Source: Denitratimonas yunnanensis (SeqCode)
GTDB taxonomy: Bacteria > Pseudomonadota > Gammaproteobacteria > Xanthomonadales > Xanthomonadaceae
NCBI GenBank assembly: GCA_026410415.1
Contig: JAPMLR010000004.1
Coordinates: 62,001-126,000 of the forward strand
DNA: 64,000 nt
Direction: 5' to 3'
Shown here: positions 36,424-50,129 of the stretch, one piece after another
Layout of the letters: the number at the start of each line of letters is the position of its first letter
How positions within the stretch are numbered: position 1 is the stretch's first letter
Position numbers and translations under genes: made by a program
Notes under the pieces: generated by a model
Databases searched by the model: none
What the model was told of the DNA's origin: nothing
What the model saw: only the letters and a program-made list of their open reading frames with translations

Positions 36424-39400
36424 ATGAAAAAGCAGATCCGCGTAAAGCGTCTCGCTGGCGCACTCGCCATCCTCCTCATGACTGCGCCGGTCTACGCGCA
36501 GCAGACTTCTTCGAATCTTGCCGGTCGCGTGACCGACAATGAGGGTGCGCCGCTTGCCGGTGCGGAAGTCATCATCGTGCACTCCCCGTCGGGTACGACC
36601 AGCCGCGCCGTCACCGACGCACAGGGTCGTTACACCGCACGCGGTCTGCGCGTTGGCGGTCCGTACATCGTCACCGTCACTCGCGACGGCTTCAAGGGTG
36701 AGGCCACCGAGAACGTCTATCTCGCGCTGGGCGAAACCTCCGCGTTGAACGTGGATCTGGATACCGCCGCCACGTCGCTGGACGCGGTCGAGGTCTATGC
36801 CTCGGCGGGTGGATCGGTGTTCTCGCCGGACAACATGGGCACTGGCACAGTGGTCTCGGCCAGCGAAATCGCTGCGCTGCCGTCCGCCGGTCGCAACATC
36901 CAGGACATCATCCGCATCGATCCGCGCATCTCGCAGACCAGCAAGGCCGACGGCCGCATTTCTGCTGGCGGTCAGCATTCGCGCTACAACCTGATCCGCA
37001 TCGACGGCGTGTCCACCAACGACCCCTTCGGCCTGGAATCCAACGGCCTGCCGACCGAGCGTCAGCCGGTGTCGATGGACGCCATCGAAGAAGTGAATAT
37101 CGCCCTCGCCAACTACGACGTGACCACGGCCGGTGCTACCGGCGCCGTCGTCAACGCCGTGACCCGCTCGGGTACCAACGATTTCCACGGCTCGGTGTAC
37201 TACGCCTACCGCGACAAGGACTGGGTGCGCAAGGACCTGCAGGGCGTCGAGTTCAACGGCTTCAATGACGAGACCACCTTCGGCGGCACCTTCGGCGGCG
37301 CGCTGGTCAAGGATCGTCTGTTCTTCTTCGCCAACTACGAGAAGTACGAGCGCACCGCGCCGGGCACCAGCCTGGCCAACACCCCGTATGGCCGCAACCA
37401 GATCACCGACGCGGACATCAACGAAGCGGTCCGCATCGCACGTGACGTGTGGGGCTTCGACGCCGGCTCGCTGGCCAGCAGCGCCAACAACAAGACCGAG
37501 ATCGAGGAATACGCGGTCAAGCTGGACTGGAACATCAGCGACGACCACCGCGCCTCGCTGCGCTACAGCAAGCTCGAGCAGAGCGTGCTGCGCCAGCCGG
37601 GCATCGGTACCGGCACCGTCTCGCTGAGCACGCACTGGTACAACCAGCCGAAGACCTTCGAGAGCTGGGTGGGTCAGCTGTACAGCGACTGGTCCGACAA
37701 CTTCTCCACCGAGGTCAAGGTGTCCTACCGCGACTACGCCTCGGTCCGCGCCACCACGGCCAACCTGCCGCAGATTCGCGTCAACTTCGGCAACCAGGGC
37801 CTGCTGTTCGGTACCGAAATCAACAGCCACGCCAACGTCGTCGACACCACCGAGAAGAACCTGTTCGCCGCCGGTACCTACTACCTGGGCGATCACGCGC
37901 TGAAGTTCGGTGTCGATTACGCCGAAAACGACATCATGAACTACTACGGCCGCGACATCTTCGGCACGTACACGTTCCAGTCGCTGGCCGACTTCGCCGC
38001 CGGCACCCCGAGCCAGTACACCGTGCGCACGCCGCGCCCGGGTCGCGACTACAGCGACATTCCGGCCACCTATGTTTCCAAGAACACCGGTCTCTTCCTC
38101 CAGGACAACTGGATGGTGAACTACAACCTGAGCCTGATGCTCGGTGTGCGCGTGGACATTCCGAAGTTCGACCGCGAGCCGCTGTTCAACCAGACCATCC
38201 TGGACATGTACGGTTACGACAACCGCACCACGATCGACAAGAAGCTCTGGCAGCCGCGCTTTGGCTTCAACTACACCTTCGACAGCGAGCGCTCCACGCA
38301 GTTGCGCGGTGGCGTGGGTCTGTTCCAAGGTGCTGCCCCGAGCGTCTGGTTGGCGGGTGCCTTCCAGAACACCGGTCTGAACTTCGTCGCCTATGACATG
38401 CGTAATCCGGGTGCGATCTTCACCCCGGGCGTGAATCCGCCCTACGTGCCGGCCAATCCGCTGGACGCGCGTCTGCGCGTGGACCTGATGGAGCCGGGTC
38501 TGGCGCTGCCGTCGGTGTGGAAGGCCAACCTCGCGTTCGATCACGAGCTGCCGTGGTACGGCATCGTGGCCTCGGCCGAGTTGCTGATGCTCAGCACCAA
38601 GAACGACATCTACATGGAGTCGTTGGATGTGGGTGCGCCGACGTTCCAGGGCCAGGACGGCCGCATGATCTATTGGAATGCGGCAGGTCGTAACCCGCTC
38701 AATGCCAACGCCAGCACCGGCATCCAGAACGGCCAGGGTACTCATGGCGGTTCTGCCGGCAACCGCGCCAATCGCCCGGGCAACATCGACCAGGTCATCA
38801 TCGCGCGCAACACCAAGAAGGGCGACAGCACCCAGCTCACGCTGGCGCTGTCCAAGCCGATGCGTGCGGAAGATCACTGGGCATGGACGGTGGGTTACAC
38901 CTTCACCGATGCCACCCAGGTCAGCCCGATGGCCAGCTCGCAGAACACCTCCAACTGGAACGGCACGACGATCTACCAGGTCAACGAGAACGTCGCCTAC
39001 AACTCGCGCTACGCCATCCGTGACCGCTTCACCGGCGTGCTGACCTACTCCAATGAGTTCTTCGGCGACAACACCACCACCTTCGGTCTGTTCTATGAAG
39101 GCCGTTCCGGTCTGCCGTTCAGCTACATCTACTACAACGACATCAACGGTGACGGTGCCAGCACCAACGACCTGTTCTACGTGCCGACGGGCCGTGGCGA
39201 CGTGTTGTTCACCGGTGGTGCGGCCATGGAGAACGCGTTCTTCGACTGGCTGGCGCAGAATCCGGACCTGGCCCGTTATGCAGGCCAGGTGGTTCCGGCC
39301 AACAGCGGTCGTTCGAAGTGGATCAACAACTTCGACGTGCGCATCAGCCAGCAGATCCCGTCGTTCTTCGAGGGCCACAAGGCCGAGTTCACCTTCGACA

Positions 39401-39633
39401 TCATGAACATCGGCAACCTGCTGAACAAGAAGTGGGGCCTGATCGAAGACTACGGCTTCTACCAGACCATGCGCGTTGCCAACTACGCCGGTATCGATCC
39501 GGACACCGGCAAGTACGTCTACCACTTCACTGGAAACACCGATTCCCAGGCGATCCAGGAAAACAACAACGACAAGGGCAACACCGGTGTGTCGCGCTGG
39601 TCGGTGATGGCCACGTTCAAGTACAGCTTCTGA
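36424..39633 (+). CDS. Oar-like TonB-dependent outer-membrane receptor
   Basis: A 1069-residue outer-membrane protein. Signal peptide (1-25, cleavage after VYA/Q), then a carboxypeptidase-regulatory-like beta domain (~28-115, SNLAGRVTDNEGAPLAGAEV), the plug (~125-240, ending TGAVVNAVTRSGTNDFHGSVY) and a large barrel that ends in Phe (KYSF) as required for BAM assembly. The DAVEVYAS stretch may be the TonB box. Oar proteins take up or process large substrates; the ligand is unknown. A single-gene unit with its own strong terminator. Confidence 0.94.
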   Translation: MKKQIRVKRLAGALAILLMTAPVYAQQTSSNLAGRVTDNEGAPLAGAEVIIVHSPSGTTSRAVTDAQGRYTARGLRVGGPYIVTVTRDGFKGEATENVYLALGETSALNVDLDTAATSLDAVEVYASAGGSVFSPDNMGTGTVVSASEIAALPSAGRNIQDIIRIDPRISQTSKADGRISAGGQHSRYNLIRIDGVSTNDPFGLESNGLPTERQPVSMDAIEEVNIALANYDVTTAGATGAVVNAVTRSGTNDFHGSVYYAYRDKDWVRKDLQGVEFNGFNDETTFGGTFGGALVKDRLFFFANYEKYERTAPGTSLANTPYGRNQITDADINEAVRIARDVWGFDAGSLASSANNKTEIEEYAVKLDWNISDDHRASLRYSKLEQSVLRQPGIGTGTVSLSTHWYNQPKTFESWVGQLYSDWSDNFSTEVKVSYRDYASVRATTANLPQIRVNFGNQGLLFGTEINSHANVVDTTEKNLFAAGTYYLGDHALKFGVDYAENDIMNYYGRDIFGTYTFQSLADFAAGTPSQYTVRTPRPGRDYSDIPATYVSKNTGLFLQDNWMVNYNLSLMLGVRVDIPKFDREPLFNQTILDMYGYDNRTTIDKKLWQPRFGFNYTFDSERSTQLRGGVGLFQGAAPSVWLAGAFQNTGLNFVAYDMRNPGAIFTPGVNPPYVPANPLDARLRVDLMEPGLALPSVWKANLAFDHELPWYGIVASAELLMLSTKNDIYMESLDVGAPTFQGQDGRMIYWNAAGRNPLNANASTGIQNGQGTHGGSAGNRANRPGNIDQVIIARNTKKGDSTQLTLALSKPMRAEDHWAWTVGYTFTDATQVSPMASSQNTSNWNGTTIYQVNENVAYNSRYAIRDRFTGVLTYSNEFFGDNTTTFGLFYEGRSGLPFSYIYYNDINGDGASTNDLFYVPTGRGDVLFTGGAAMENAFFDWLAQNPDLARYAGQVVPANSGRSKWINNFDVRISQQIPSFFEGHKAEFTFDIMNIGNLLNKKWGLIEDYGFYQTMRVANYAGIDPDTGKYVYHFTGNTDSQAIQENNNDKGNTGVSRWSVMATFKYSF

Positions 39634-39660
39634 TAGCGCAAGCATCACGAAGTGTGGTTC

Positions 39661-39691
39661 AACGGCCGGGGGAAACCCCGGCCGTTTTTTT
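39661..39691 (+). terminator. Intrinsic terminator of the Oar gene
   Basis: AACGGCCGGGG (39661-39671), loop GAAA, CCCCGGCCGTT (39676-39686) and a T-run to 39691. A textbook rho-independent terminator 28 bp after the stop codon. Confidence 0.95.
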
Positions 39692-39862
39692 GTCGAGCCG
39701 ATTCTTGTGGACGCTGCCGGGTTCGCCCAGTAAAATCCGCGCTCGCCCAATCCCCCATTACCCAGCTGCGGCCAGCCCCGCGCCGGCGGCATGTTTTCGC
39801 ACGGCCGAACACTGCGTCCGGCCCGCTGCGCTGGGATGACGTCCCAACACGAGGCGAGTCCT

Positions 39863-40984
39863 GTGTCCCAAACTGCCATTCTTGCTCTCGCCGATGGCAC
39901 CGTCTTCCACGGTACCTCCATCGGCGCTGCCGGGCTGCGTGCCGGCGAAGTGGTGTTCAACACCGCGATGACCGGCTATCAGGAAATCCTGACCGATCCG
40001 TCCTACGCCCGGCAGATCGTCACGCTGACCTATCCCCACATCGGCAACACCGGCTGCATGCCTGCCGACGACGAGGCGCGAGACTTGCACCTCGCCGGCC
40101 TGGTGGTGCGCGAGGTCCCCACACCGGCCAGCAACTGGCGCAGCGAATCGGATCTCGCCGATTGGCTGGTCGCGCGCGACGTGGTGGCCATCGCCGATAT
40201 CGATACCCGCAAGCTCACCCGGATCCTGCGAGACGCGGGTGCCCAGAACGGTTGTCTGATGGCCGGGCCGGACGCCAATGCCGAGGCAGCCCTCGCGGCG
40301 GCGCGCGCGTTCCCGGGCCTTTCCGGGATGGATCTGGCGAAAGAGGTCACCACCGCCTCGCGCTACGACTGGGTCGAAGGTTCGTTCGACCTTGCCAGCA
40401 ACGCGTTTGCGTCGGTGCCGGCGCGTTTCCACGTGGTGGCCTACGATTTCGGGGTCAAGCGCAACATCCTGCGCATGCTCGTCGACCGTGGCTGCCGCCT
40501 CACCGTGGTGCCCGCGCAAACCCCCGCGAATGAGGTGTTGGCGATGCAGCCCGATGGCGTGTTCCTGTCGAACGGACCGGGTGATCCTGCGCCGTGCGAT
40601 TACGCCATCGCGGCCATTCGTGAATTCATTGCGGCCCGGATTCCGCTGTTCGGCATTTGTCTCGGCCACCAGTTGCTGGGCCTGGCCGCAGGTGCAAAAA
40701 CGCAGAAGATGAAGTTCGGGCATCACGGAGCAAACCATCCGGTGATCGACCTGGATACCGGGCGGGTGATGATTTCCAGCCAGAACCACGGTTTCGCGAT
40801 CGACGAGGCGTCCCTTCCGGCCAACGTCCGGGTCACGCATCGGTCGCTGTTCGATGGCACCAATCAGGGCATCGCTCTGACCGATGCGCCGGCGTTCAGT
40901 TTTCAGGGCCATCCGGAAGCCAGTCCCGGGCCGCACGACGTGTCCGGCTTGTTCGATCGCTTCGTGGCGTCGATGGCTGCCTGA
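39863..40984 (+). CDS. carA: Carbamoyl-phosphate synthase small subunit
   Basis: A 373-residue glutaminase subunit that supplies ammonia to CarB for arginine and pyrimidine synthesis. Start motif [14 protein letters not shown], class I amidotransferase nucleophile in [11 protein letters not shown] (about residue 265), and His/Glu in [15 protein letters not shown] start at 39863 with GAGG 10 bases upstream; upstream in-frame ATGs lack family similarity. An unknown gene separates it from carB. Confidence 0.97.
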   Translation: MSQTAILALADGTVFHGTSIGAAGLRAGEVVFNTAMTGYQEILTDPSYARQIVTLTYPHIGNTGCMPADDEARDLHLAGLVVREVPTPASNWRSESDLADWLVARDVVAIADIDTRKLTRILRDAGAQNGCLMAGPDANAEAALAAARAFPGLSGMDLAKEVTTASRYDWVEGSFDLASNAFASVPARFHVVAYDFGVKRNILRMLVDRGCRLTVVPAQTPANEVLAMQPDGVFLSNGPGDPAPCDYAIAAIREFIAARIPLFGICLGHQLLGLAAGAKTQKMKFGHHGANHPVIDLDTGRVMISSQNHGFAIDEASLPANVRVTHRSLFDGTNQGIALTDAPAFSFQGHPEASPGPHDVSGLFDRFVASMAA

Positions 40985-40994
40985 GCGCACGCCG

Positions 40995-42137
40995 ATGCCT
41001 CGCATCCTCTATCGCGCCATCGATCCGGCGGGCCTGCCGGTCGAGGACGTCGTGGACGCTGTCAGCGCCCGCGAGGCCGTCGCGATGCTGGGCGAGCGAG
41101 GCTTCACCTGCGTGCAGCTGCTCGGCGCGCCGCTCGATGCCGGATTGCGCGATGGGGCGACGCCTGTGCTGGAGGGCCGTGCGGCCGATGACGTGGCGCG
41201 CCTGCAAGCTGCGGTACGGCGGCCTGGTTACGGGTTGTGGTCGGTCTGGCGGCAGGTGCTCCGTGGCGCGCGCTGGTGGCTGGCGTTGGCGGCGTTGATG
41301 GCCGCGTACGGGCTGTGGGTGCGCAGCGGGTTCCTGGCGATCCTGGGCATCGCGATGCTCGGGTTGCCGTTTGTCCTGTCGGGCCTGAGTTACCGCCACG
41401 CGGCGCGATACGAGGCTTACCTGCGTGCCGCCGCATTCGGCCGACGCGAGGAGATGGCGCGTCTTGCGCAACTGCTGGGGCGCGCCGTGGCCGATCCGGC
41501 GATGCGTTTCGATCTGGCGATGCGCGAGGCCGAGTTCGTGGCGCGCGAGCAGGGCATCGAAGCGGCCATGGCGCAAGTCGAGCCGCTGCGCGAGGCGCTG
41601 GACCTGGACCAGCGTGCATCCGGCCTGTTCTCGGCGCGTGCCGCGTTGCTGCATCTGGCGGCCGGTGATGCGGCAGGCTTCGTGCAAGGGATGCGTGACG
41701 CTTGGGAGGAGAGCGGACGTGATTCCAGTCGTGCGCTCGATGCGGCACTGGCCGAAGCGCGCTGTGGCAATCCGGACAATGCGCACGCGCTGCTTGCCGA
41801 TATCGATGCCGCATCGCTGCCGGTGATGGCGGCGAGCTTCCATGCCTGGACCCGGGCCTTGTTGCAGGAGCAGGCCGGCGAGGACGGGCGCGAGGCTTTC
41901 TCGCGCGCACTCGGCGGATTTTCCGAGCATGCGCGCCTCTCGGCGGTCTGGTCGGCACTGGCTACCTGCGCCTGCGACTACGCATTGGCGCTTGCACGCC
42001 ATGGCCAGCCGAGCCAGGGCAGCGCGCTCGTGGACACGGTGTGGCCGGTGGCGCGCGTTCACCTCGACGGTCCCACGCGACACCTCATTCAACACACCTT
42101 CTTCGCCGGTCAGGCACCGGCAGCATCGGAACGCTGA
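40995..42137 (+). CDS. Unknown membrane protein between carA and carB
   Basis: A 380-residue protein. Residues 1-40 ([15 protein letters not shown] to GFTCVQL) resemble the N-terminal domain of GspF/PilC secretion proteins; two hydrophobic helices follow (~95-135, [16 protein letters not shown] and [19 protein letters not shown]), then an Ala/Leu-rich helical, TPR-like cytoplasmic or periplasmic part. None of the remaining GspF domain is present. It starts 10 bases after carA and ends one base before carB, so it is part of the car operon; its role there is unknown. Confidence 0.75.
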   Translation: MPRILYRAIDPAGLPVEDVVDAVSAREAVAMLGERGFTCVQLLGAPLDAGLRDGATPVLEGRAADDVARLQAAVRRPGYGLWSVWRQVLRGARWWLALAALMAAYGLWVRSGFLAILGIAMLGLPFVLSGLSYRHAARYEAYLRAAAFGRREEMARLAQLLGRAVADPAMRFDLAMREAEFVAREQGIEAAMAQVEPLREALDLDQRASGLFSARAALLHLAAGDAAGFVQGMRDAWEESGRDSSRALDAALAEARCGNPDNAHALLADIDAASLPVMAASFHAWTRALLQEQAGEDGREAFSRALGGFSEHARLSAVWSALATCACDYALALARHGQPSQGSALVDTVWPVARVHLDGPTRHLIQHTFFAGQAPAASER

Positions 42138-42138
42138 C

Positions 42139-45383
<3,245 letters not shown>

Positions 45384-45387
<4 letters not shown>

Positions 45388-45860
45388 GAGCACCGATGAC
45401 CACGCAGGGCGCACAGCGCCTGCGGCAGGAACTGGAAAACCTGAAGTCCGTCAAGCGTCCCGAAGTGATCGCCGCGATCGCCGAGGCGCGCGCACATGGG
45501 GACCTCAAGGAGAACGCCGAATATCACGCGGCGCGCGAGCAGCAGGGATTCATCGAGGGCCGCATCCAGGAGCTGGAGGCCGCGCTGTCGAACGCGCAGT
45601 TGATCGATGTCGGCACCCTCAACGCCGGCGATCGGGTGGTGTTCGGGGCGACGGTGGAACTGGCCGATGAAGACAGTGGCGACACGGTCACCTATCAGAT
45701 CGTGGGCGACCTCGAGTCGGACATCAAACACGCCCGCATTTCCGTCTCTGCGCCGATCGCGCGTGCGTTGATCGGTCGACACGAGGGCGACGTGATCGAG
45801 ATCGATGCACCCAGCGGCAAGCGCAGCTACGAGATCGTCTCGGTGCGCTACATCGCCTGA
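45384..45860 (+). CDS. greA: Transcription elongation factor GreA
   Basis: A 158-residue factor that stimulates RNA cleavage by backtracked RNA polymerase. The coiled-coil N-terminal domain carries the acidic tip [19 protein letters not shown]; the C-terminal FKBP-like domain follows ([10 protein letters not shown] to [13 protein letters not shown]). ATG at 45384 is in the ATGA overlap with carB; a second Met at codon 5 is possible. Confidence 0.97.
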
Positions 45861-45882
45861 TCGATCCTTCGACGCCTTGGAC

Positions 45883-46821
45883 ATGACCGTCACGACGCGC
45901 GTCGTCAGGCTCTGGCTGCCGGCATGGGAGCAGCTGCGTTCGCAACTCACCCCGACGCTGGCATTGCATCGTCTGGCCTGCCGCGCCGAGCGTGTGTCGG
46001 TGGAGCCGGGTGATGCGGCACGTCTTGCGCGCAGTTTCGACATCCTGCCGCGTGGCCTGCCGGTTGCTGCGCTGACGCGGCAGCTCGATGCTGGCGATGC
46101 GATGCATTTCACCTGGTTGCGTGCCGATCCCGGCTACGTGCGCCCGGACATGGCGACGGTGCGATTGATGGCCTGCGGCGATCTGGATCTCTCGCCGGAC
46201 GAGTGCGAGGCATTGCTGAGACCTCTCAAACCGCTGTTTGGCGATGAAGGCTTCCCGATTTCCGCGCCGGTTGCATCGCGCTGGTATCTCTGTCTCCCGC
46301 CGGAGGCGCACCTGCCATCGTTCGCTCCGCCGCAGGAGGTGCTCGGCGACGATCTGCTCGCGCATCTCCCCGACGGCAATCTGGGCCGGCGCTGGCGCCG
46401 CCTTCTGAATGAGGCGCAGGTGATCCTGCACAACCACCCGCTCAACGCGCAGCGCATCGAAGCCGGCAAGCTGCCCGTCAATACCTTGTGGTTTTGGGGA
46501 GACGGACGACTTCCCGACCACGTGCGCAGCAGCATGACCCAATTGCGCAGCAGCGATGTGGTGCTGCGCGCGCTGGCGGCGCGGGCGAACGTGGCATGCA
46601 GCACCGATGACCGGGCCGAGACGGTGCAGGCGGGTGCGTTGATCGACCTGCGCAATGTCACTCGGGTCGATCTGCTCGACAGTCATTGGATCCATCCGTT
46701 GTTGCAGCGCGCACAGCGGGGAGAGCTTGATGTGCTCGATCTGGACTTCGGCGACGGCATGGCGTTGCACTGGAAGCCTGCGCATCGTTGGCGAATCTGG
46801 CGCAGGCAACTTCCGGCGTGA
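45883..46821 (+). CDS. rpfE: RpfE-like protein
   Basis: A 312-residue soluble protein. It matches, from memory, the xanthomonad RpfE family, distantly like phosphoglycerate mutase: YVRPDMATVRLMACGDLDLSPDE, NEAQVILHNHPLNAQRIEAGKLPVNTLWFWGDG and LLDSHWIHPLL. Gene order greA-rpfE-recJ also fits xanthomonads. No enzymatic residues can be assigned by eye. It precedes recJ, whose GTG overlaps its stop. Confidence 0.7.
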   Translation: MTVTTRVVRLWLPAWEQLRSQLTPTLALHRLACRAERVSVEPGDAARLARSFDILPRGLPVAALTRQLDAGDAMHFTWLRADPGYVRPDMATVRLMACGDLDLSPDECEALLRPLKPLFGDEGFPISAPVASRWYLCLPPEAHLPSFAPPQEVLGDDLLAHLPDGNLGRRWRRLLNEAQVILHNHPLNAQRIEAGKLPVNTLWFWGDGRLPDHVRSSMTQLRSSDVVLRALAARANVACSTDDRAETVQAGALIDLRNVTRVDLLDSHWIHPLLQRAQRGELDVLDLDFGDGMALHWKPAHRWRIWRRQLPA

Positions 46822-48548
46822 GCCGCAGCACGACCATCCGACGTCGGGAGGTGCGGGTGCCCGATGGCTGGCCGGACCATGTGCATCCGGTATTGCGGCG
46901 CGTGTATGCCGCGCGCGGCGTCACGGAGTTGAGCCAGGTCCGCCATCGTCTGGGCGGTCTGTTGCCGCCGACGTTGCTTGGCGGGCTGGATCGCGCCGTG
47001 GAGCTGCTCGCCGAAGCCATTGCGCGCGACCTTCGCATCTGCGTGATCGGCGATTTCGACGCCGACGGGGCCACCGGTACCGCCGTCGCGGTGCGTGGTC
47101 TTCGACTGCTGGGTGCGCGCGACGTGCGCTTTCGGGTGCCGCATCGCTTGACCCACGGCTATGGACTGTCGCCTGCATTGGTCGCCGATCTGGCCGATAT
47201 CTCGCCGGACCTGCTCGTCACCGTGGACAGCGGCATCGCGTGCGTCGAGGGCGTGGCGGCTGCGCGCGCAGCAGGCATGCGCGTCATCGTGACCGATCAT
47301 CACCTGCCCGGTGCGATGCTGCCCGAGGCCGACGCCATCGTGAATCCGAACCTGCGCGATGACGGATTTCCCAGCAAGTCGCTGGCCGGGGTGGGCGTGA
47401 TGTTCTACCTCCTGCTGGCGCTTCGTGCCCACCTTCGATTGCAGGGGAAGTTCTCGGTCGCCGAACCGGATCTGTCGTCACTGCTCGACCTGGTGGCGGT
47501 GGGCACCGTCGCCGACATGGTCTCGCTGGACGAGAACAACCGCATCCTGGTGGCGGCTGGATTGAAACGCATGCGCGCCGGTCTGGCACAGCCCGGATTG
47601 CGTGCTTTGCTGCAGGTGGCAGGGCGGCCGCCCGAGAAGCTCGGCAGTGCCGACCTTGGCTTCGCCCTCGGCCCGCGCATCAACGCGGCCGGTCGGCTGG
47701 AGGACATGGCGCTCGGCATCGAATGCCTGCTCGCCGACGACCAGGCCGCTGCACTGCGGCTGGCGACGCAGCTCGATGCCATCAACCGCGAACGGCGCGA
47801 TCTCCAGGGCCAGATGCTGCAACAGGCCGAAGCCATGGCCGCAGGCTGCATCGCCGTGATCGAATCCGGTGGCATGGGCGATGCGGCGCTGTGCGTCTTC
47901 GATGCCGACTGGCATCCCGGCGTCGTCGGCCTCGTCGCCTCGCGTTTGAAAGAACGCGTGCATCGCCCGACCATTGCGTTCGCGCCGGGCGGTGAGGATG
48001 GTTTCTTGCGTGGCTCCGCACGTTCGATTCCCGGTTTCCACATCCGCGACGCGCTGGCCGATGTCGCAGCCATGCATCCAGGCTTGATTGCGCGTTTCGG
48101 CGGTCACGCGATGGCGGCCGGTTTGAGCCTTGCGCCGGAAAACCTCGAAGCCTTCCGAGTCGCCTTCATCGCACTTGCCGCTGAGCGCCTCGATGCCGGC
48201 ATCCTGCGCGCAGAACTCCTGAGCGACGGCGCACTCGCCGCGCAGGATTTGAGCCGCGACCTGGCCGAGCAACTGCGCGACGGCGGCCCGTGGGGGCAGG
48301 GCTTTCCCGAGCCGGTGTTCGACGACGAATTCACCGTCACGGGTTGGCGCGTGGTCGGCAGCGGCCATTTGAAGATGCAGTTGCGCCATGCCGCTTCCGG
48401 CGCGCCGATCGATGCCATCCACTTCAGCGGTTTCGACGGCACCCCGCCGGCTTCGCGCGTGCATCTGGCCTACCAGCTGGAAACCGACGATTTCCGCGAC
48501 CGTTGTGGCGTGCAGCTGTTGGTGCGGCATCGGGTTGATGTGGGGTAA
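46818..48548 (+). CDS. recJ: Single-strand-specific DNA exonuclease RecJ
   Basis: A 576-residue 5'-3' ssDNA exonuclease in recombination and mismatch repair. DHH-family motifs: IGDFDADGATGT, TVDSGIAC, VTDHHLPG, NPNLRDD, LVAVGTVADMV, and the DHHA1 motif ARFGGHAMAAGLSL. The C-terminal OB-like domain is present. GTG start at 46818 overlaps the rpfE stop. Confidence 0.97.
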   Translation: MSRSTTIRRREVRVPDGWPDHVHPVLRRVYAARGVTELSQVRHRLGGLLPPTLLGGLDRAVELLAEAIARDLRICVIGDFDADGATGTAVAVRGLRLLGARDVRFRVPHRLTHGYGLSPALVADLADISPDLLVTVDSGIACVEGVAAARAAGMRVIVTDHHLPGAMLPEADAIVNPNLRDDGFPSKSLAGVGVMFYLLLALRAHLRLQGKFSVAEPDLSSLLDLVAVGTVADMVSLDENNRILVAAGLKRMRAGLAQPGLRALLQVAGRPPEKLGSADLGFALGPRINAAGRLEDMALGIECLLADDQAAALRLATQLDAINRERRDLQGQMLQQAEAMAAGCIAVIESGGMGDAALCVFDADWHPGVVGLVASRLKERVHRPTIAFAPGGEDGFLRGSARSIPGFHIRDALADVAAMHPGLIARFGGHAMAAGLSLAPENLEAFRVAFIALAAERLDAGILRAELLSDGALAAQDLSRDLAEQLRDGGPWGQGFPEPVFDDEFTVTGWRVVGSGHLKMQLRHAASGAPIDAIHFSGFDGTPPASRVHLAYQLETDDFRDRCGVQLLVRHRVDVG

Positions 48549-48609
48549 GCGGTGGTTTCGTGCTGGCGTGGCTATGAAAGTCGTCAGACGGCGCGTGAAG
48601 GCCGGGTCT

Positions 48610-49971
48610 TCAGCCCATCAGCACCAGCGTCGCCAGCCCCAGGAAAGTGAAGAACCCGAGCGAATCGGTCAGCGCGGTGAGGAAGATTCCGCTGCCCAGC
48701 GCCGGGTCGAAGCCCATGCGCTTGAGCAGCAGCGGGATCGTCACGCCCACCATGGCGGCCAGCAGGAGGTTGGCGGTCAGCGCCACGAAGATCACCAGCG
48801 ACAGTCCCGGGTTCTGGAACCAGGCGTACACGATCAAGCCCAGCACCGCGCCCATCAGGAGCCCGTTGAACAGCGCCACGCGCAGTTCCTTCCACAGCAG
48901 GATCATCACGTTGGACGCGCCGACCTGGCCCAGCGCCAGGCCGCGGATCGTGAGCGCCAGGACCTGGGTGCCGGCGTTGCCGCCGAGGCCCGCGACCATC
49001 GGCATGAGCACCGCGAGCGCCACCAGCTTGTCGATGGTGCCTTCGAACTGGCCTACCACGTTGGCTGCGATGAAGGCGGTGCACAGGTTGACGAACAGCC
49101 ATACCAGCCGGCGTCGCATTGCGCGCCCGACCGGGCTGAACAAGTCCTCGTCCTCGCCCAAGCCGGCCGCGCCCAGGGCCTGGTGTTCGGCCTGCTCGCG
49201 GATGATGTCCACCACGTCGTCGATGGTGATGCGTCCGAGCAGGATGTTGTTGTCGTCCACCACCGGGGCCGATACCCAGTCGTGGTCGGAGAACTGGTTG
49301 GCCACCTCGCGCTCGCTGGTGCCTGCGGGAATGGCCGACTGCTCGTTGTCCAGCAGCTCATTGATCGGGGTGGAGGCCTCGTGGGTGAGCAACGCGGTGA
49401 GCGAGATCCGGCCCAGGTACTGGTGCCGTCGGCTGACGGCGAACAGGTAGTCGGTGTGGTCGGGCAGTTCGCCGCGCAGGCGCAGGTAGCGCAACACCAC
49501 GTCCACGGTGGTGTCGGCGCGCACCGTCACCACGTCGGGATTCATCAGGCGCCCGGCGCTGCCTTCTGGGAAGGAGAGTACCTGTTCGAGCCGGTCGCGA
49601 TTCTCGCGATCCATCGAACGCAGGACTTCCTCGATCACCTGGTCGGGGAGATCCTCGGCGATGTCGGCCAGATCGTCGATATCGAGGTCTTCGACCGCGG
49701 CGACCAGTTCGTCCTGATCCATTTCCGCGATCAGGCTTTCGCGCACGTCCTCGCCCACGTGCACCAGCACCTCGCCATCGTCCTCCGGATCGACCAGACC
49801 CCACACCACCGAACGCTTGGGTGTGGGCAGGGATTCCAGGAGGTTGGCGATCTCGGCCGGCGAGAGCGTGTTGATCAGCCGCCGCACCGGGCCGAGGCGG
49901 CCGGAATCAAGCGCATCCGACAGCAGCCGAAGCTGCCTGGCGGTCTTGTCGTGGCGGTCGGCGTCGGCCAT
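48610..49971 (-). CDS. mgtE: MgtE-family magnesium transporter
   Basis: A 453-residue inner-membrane channel. Layout: cytosolic superhelical N domain (1-~130), two CBS domains (~135-265, MNPDVVTVRADTTVDVVLRYL and VSAPVVDDNNILLGRITIDDVVDII), a connecting helix and five membrane helices. PMVAGLGGNAGTQVLAL is the pore-forming signature. The cytosolic part gates with Mg2+ in known homologues. Solitary gene. Confidence 0.95.
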   Translation of the reverse strand: MADADRHDKTARQLRLLSDALDSGRLGPVRRLINTLSPAEIANLLESLPTPKRSVVWGLVDPEDDGEVLVHVGEDVRESLIAEMDQDELVAAVEDLDIDDLADIAEDLPDQVIEEVLRSMDRENRDRLEQVLSFPEGSAGRLMNPDVVTVRADTTVDVVLRYLRLRGELPDHTDYLFAVSRRHQYLGRISLTALLTHEASTPINELLDNEQSAIPAGTSEREVANQFSDHDWVSAPVVDDNNILLGRITIDDVVDIIREQAEHQALGAAGLGEDEDLFSPVGRAMRRRLVWLFVNLCTAFIAANVVGQFEGTIDKLVALAVLMPMVAGLGGNAGTQVLALTIRGLALGQVGASNVMILLWKELRVALFNGLLMGAVLGLIVYAWFQNPGLSLVIFVALTANLLLAAMVGVTIPLLLKRMGFDPALGSGIFLTALTDSLGFFTFLGLATLVLMG

Positions 49972-50129
49972 CGGGCGGTCCGGTGAATAACAAGGAAGTG
50001 CGCGAGAGTCGGCGTGGCAGCCGGACGCGTGCTGCGCATTATCATCGCCGGGTGTGCATATGGGCCAGCCCCGCGACGCGATGGATTCGCGCTTGGGGCG
50101 GATTGTCCGGATCAGGTCAGGTGGGCGCG

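Noticed and set aside
39634..39862. Pyrimidine/arginine leader control before carA
   Set aside because: A TAAAAT box near 39731 could be a -10 element, but no proper -35 at correct spacing, leader peptide or ARG box could be defined by eye.
36394..39963. A 1189-codon open frame antisense to the Oar gene
   Set aside because: It mirrors the strongly biased codon use of the receptor gene; its translation is low-complexity Val/Gly/His-rich and has no family signature or start signal.
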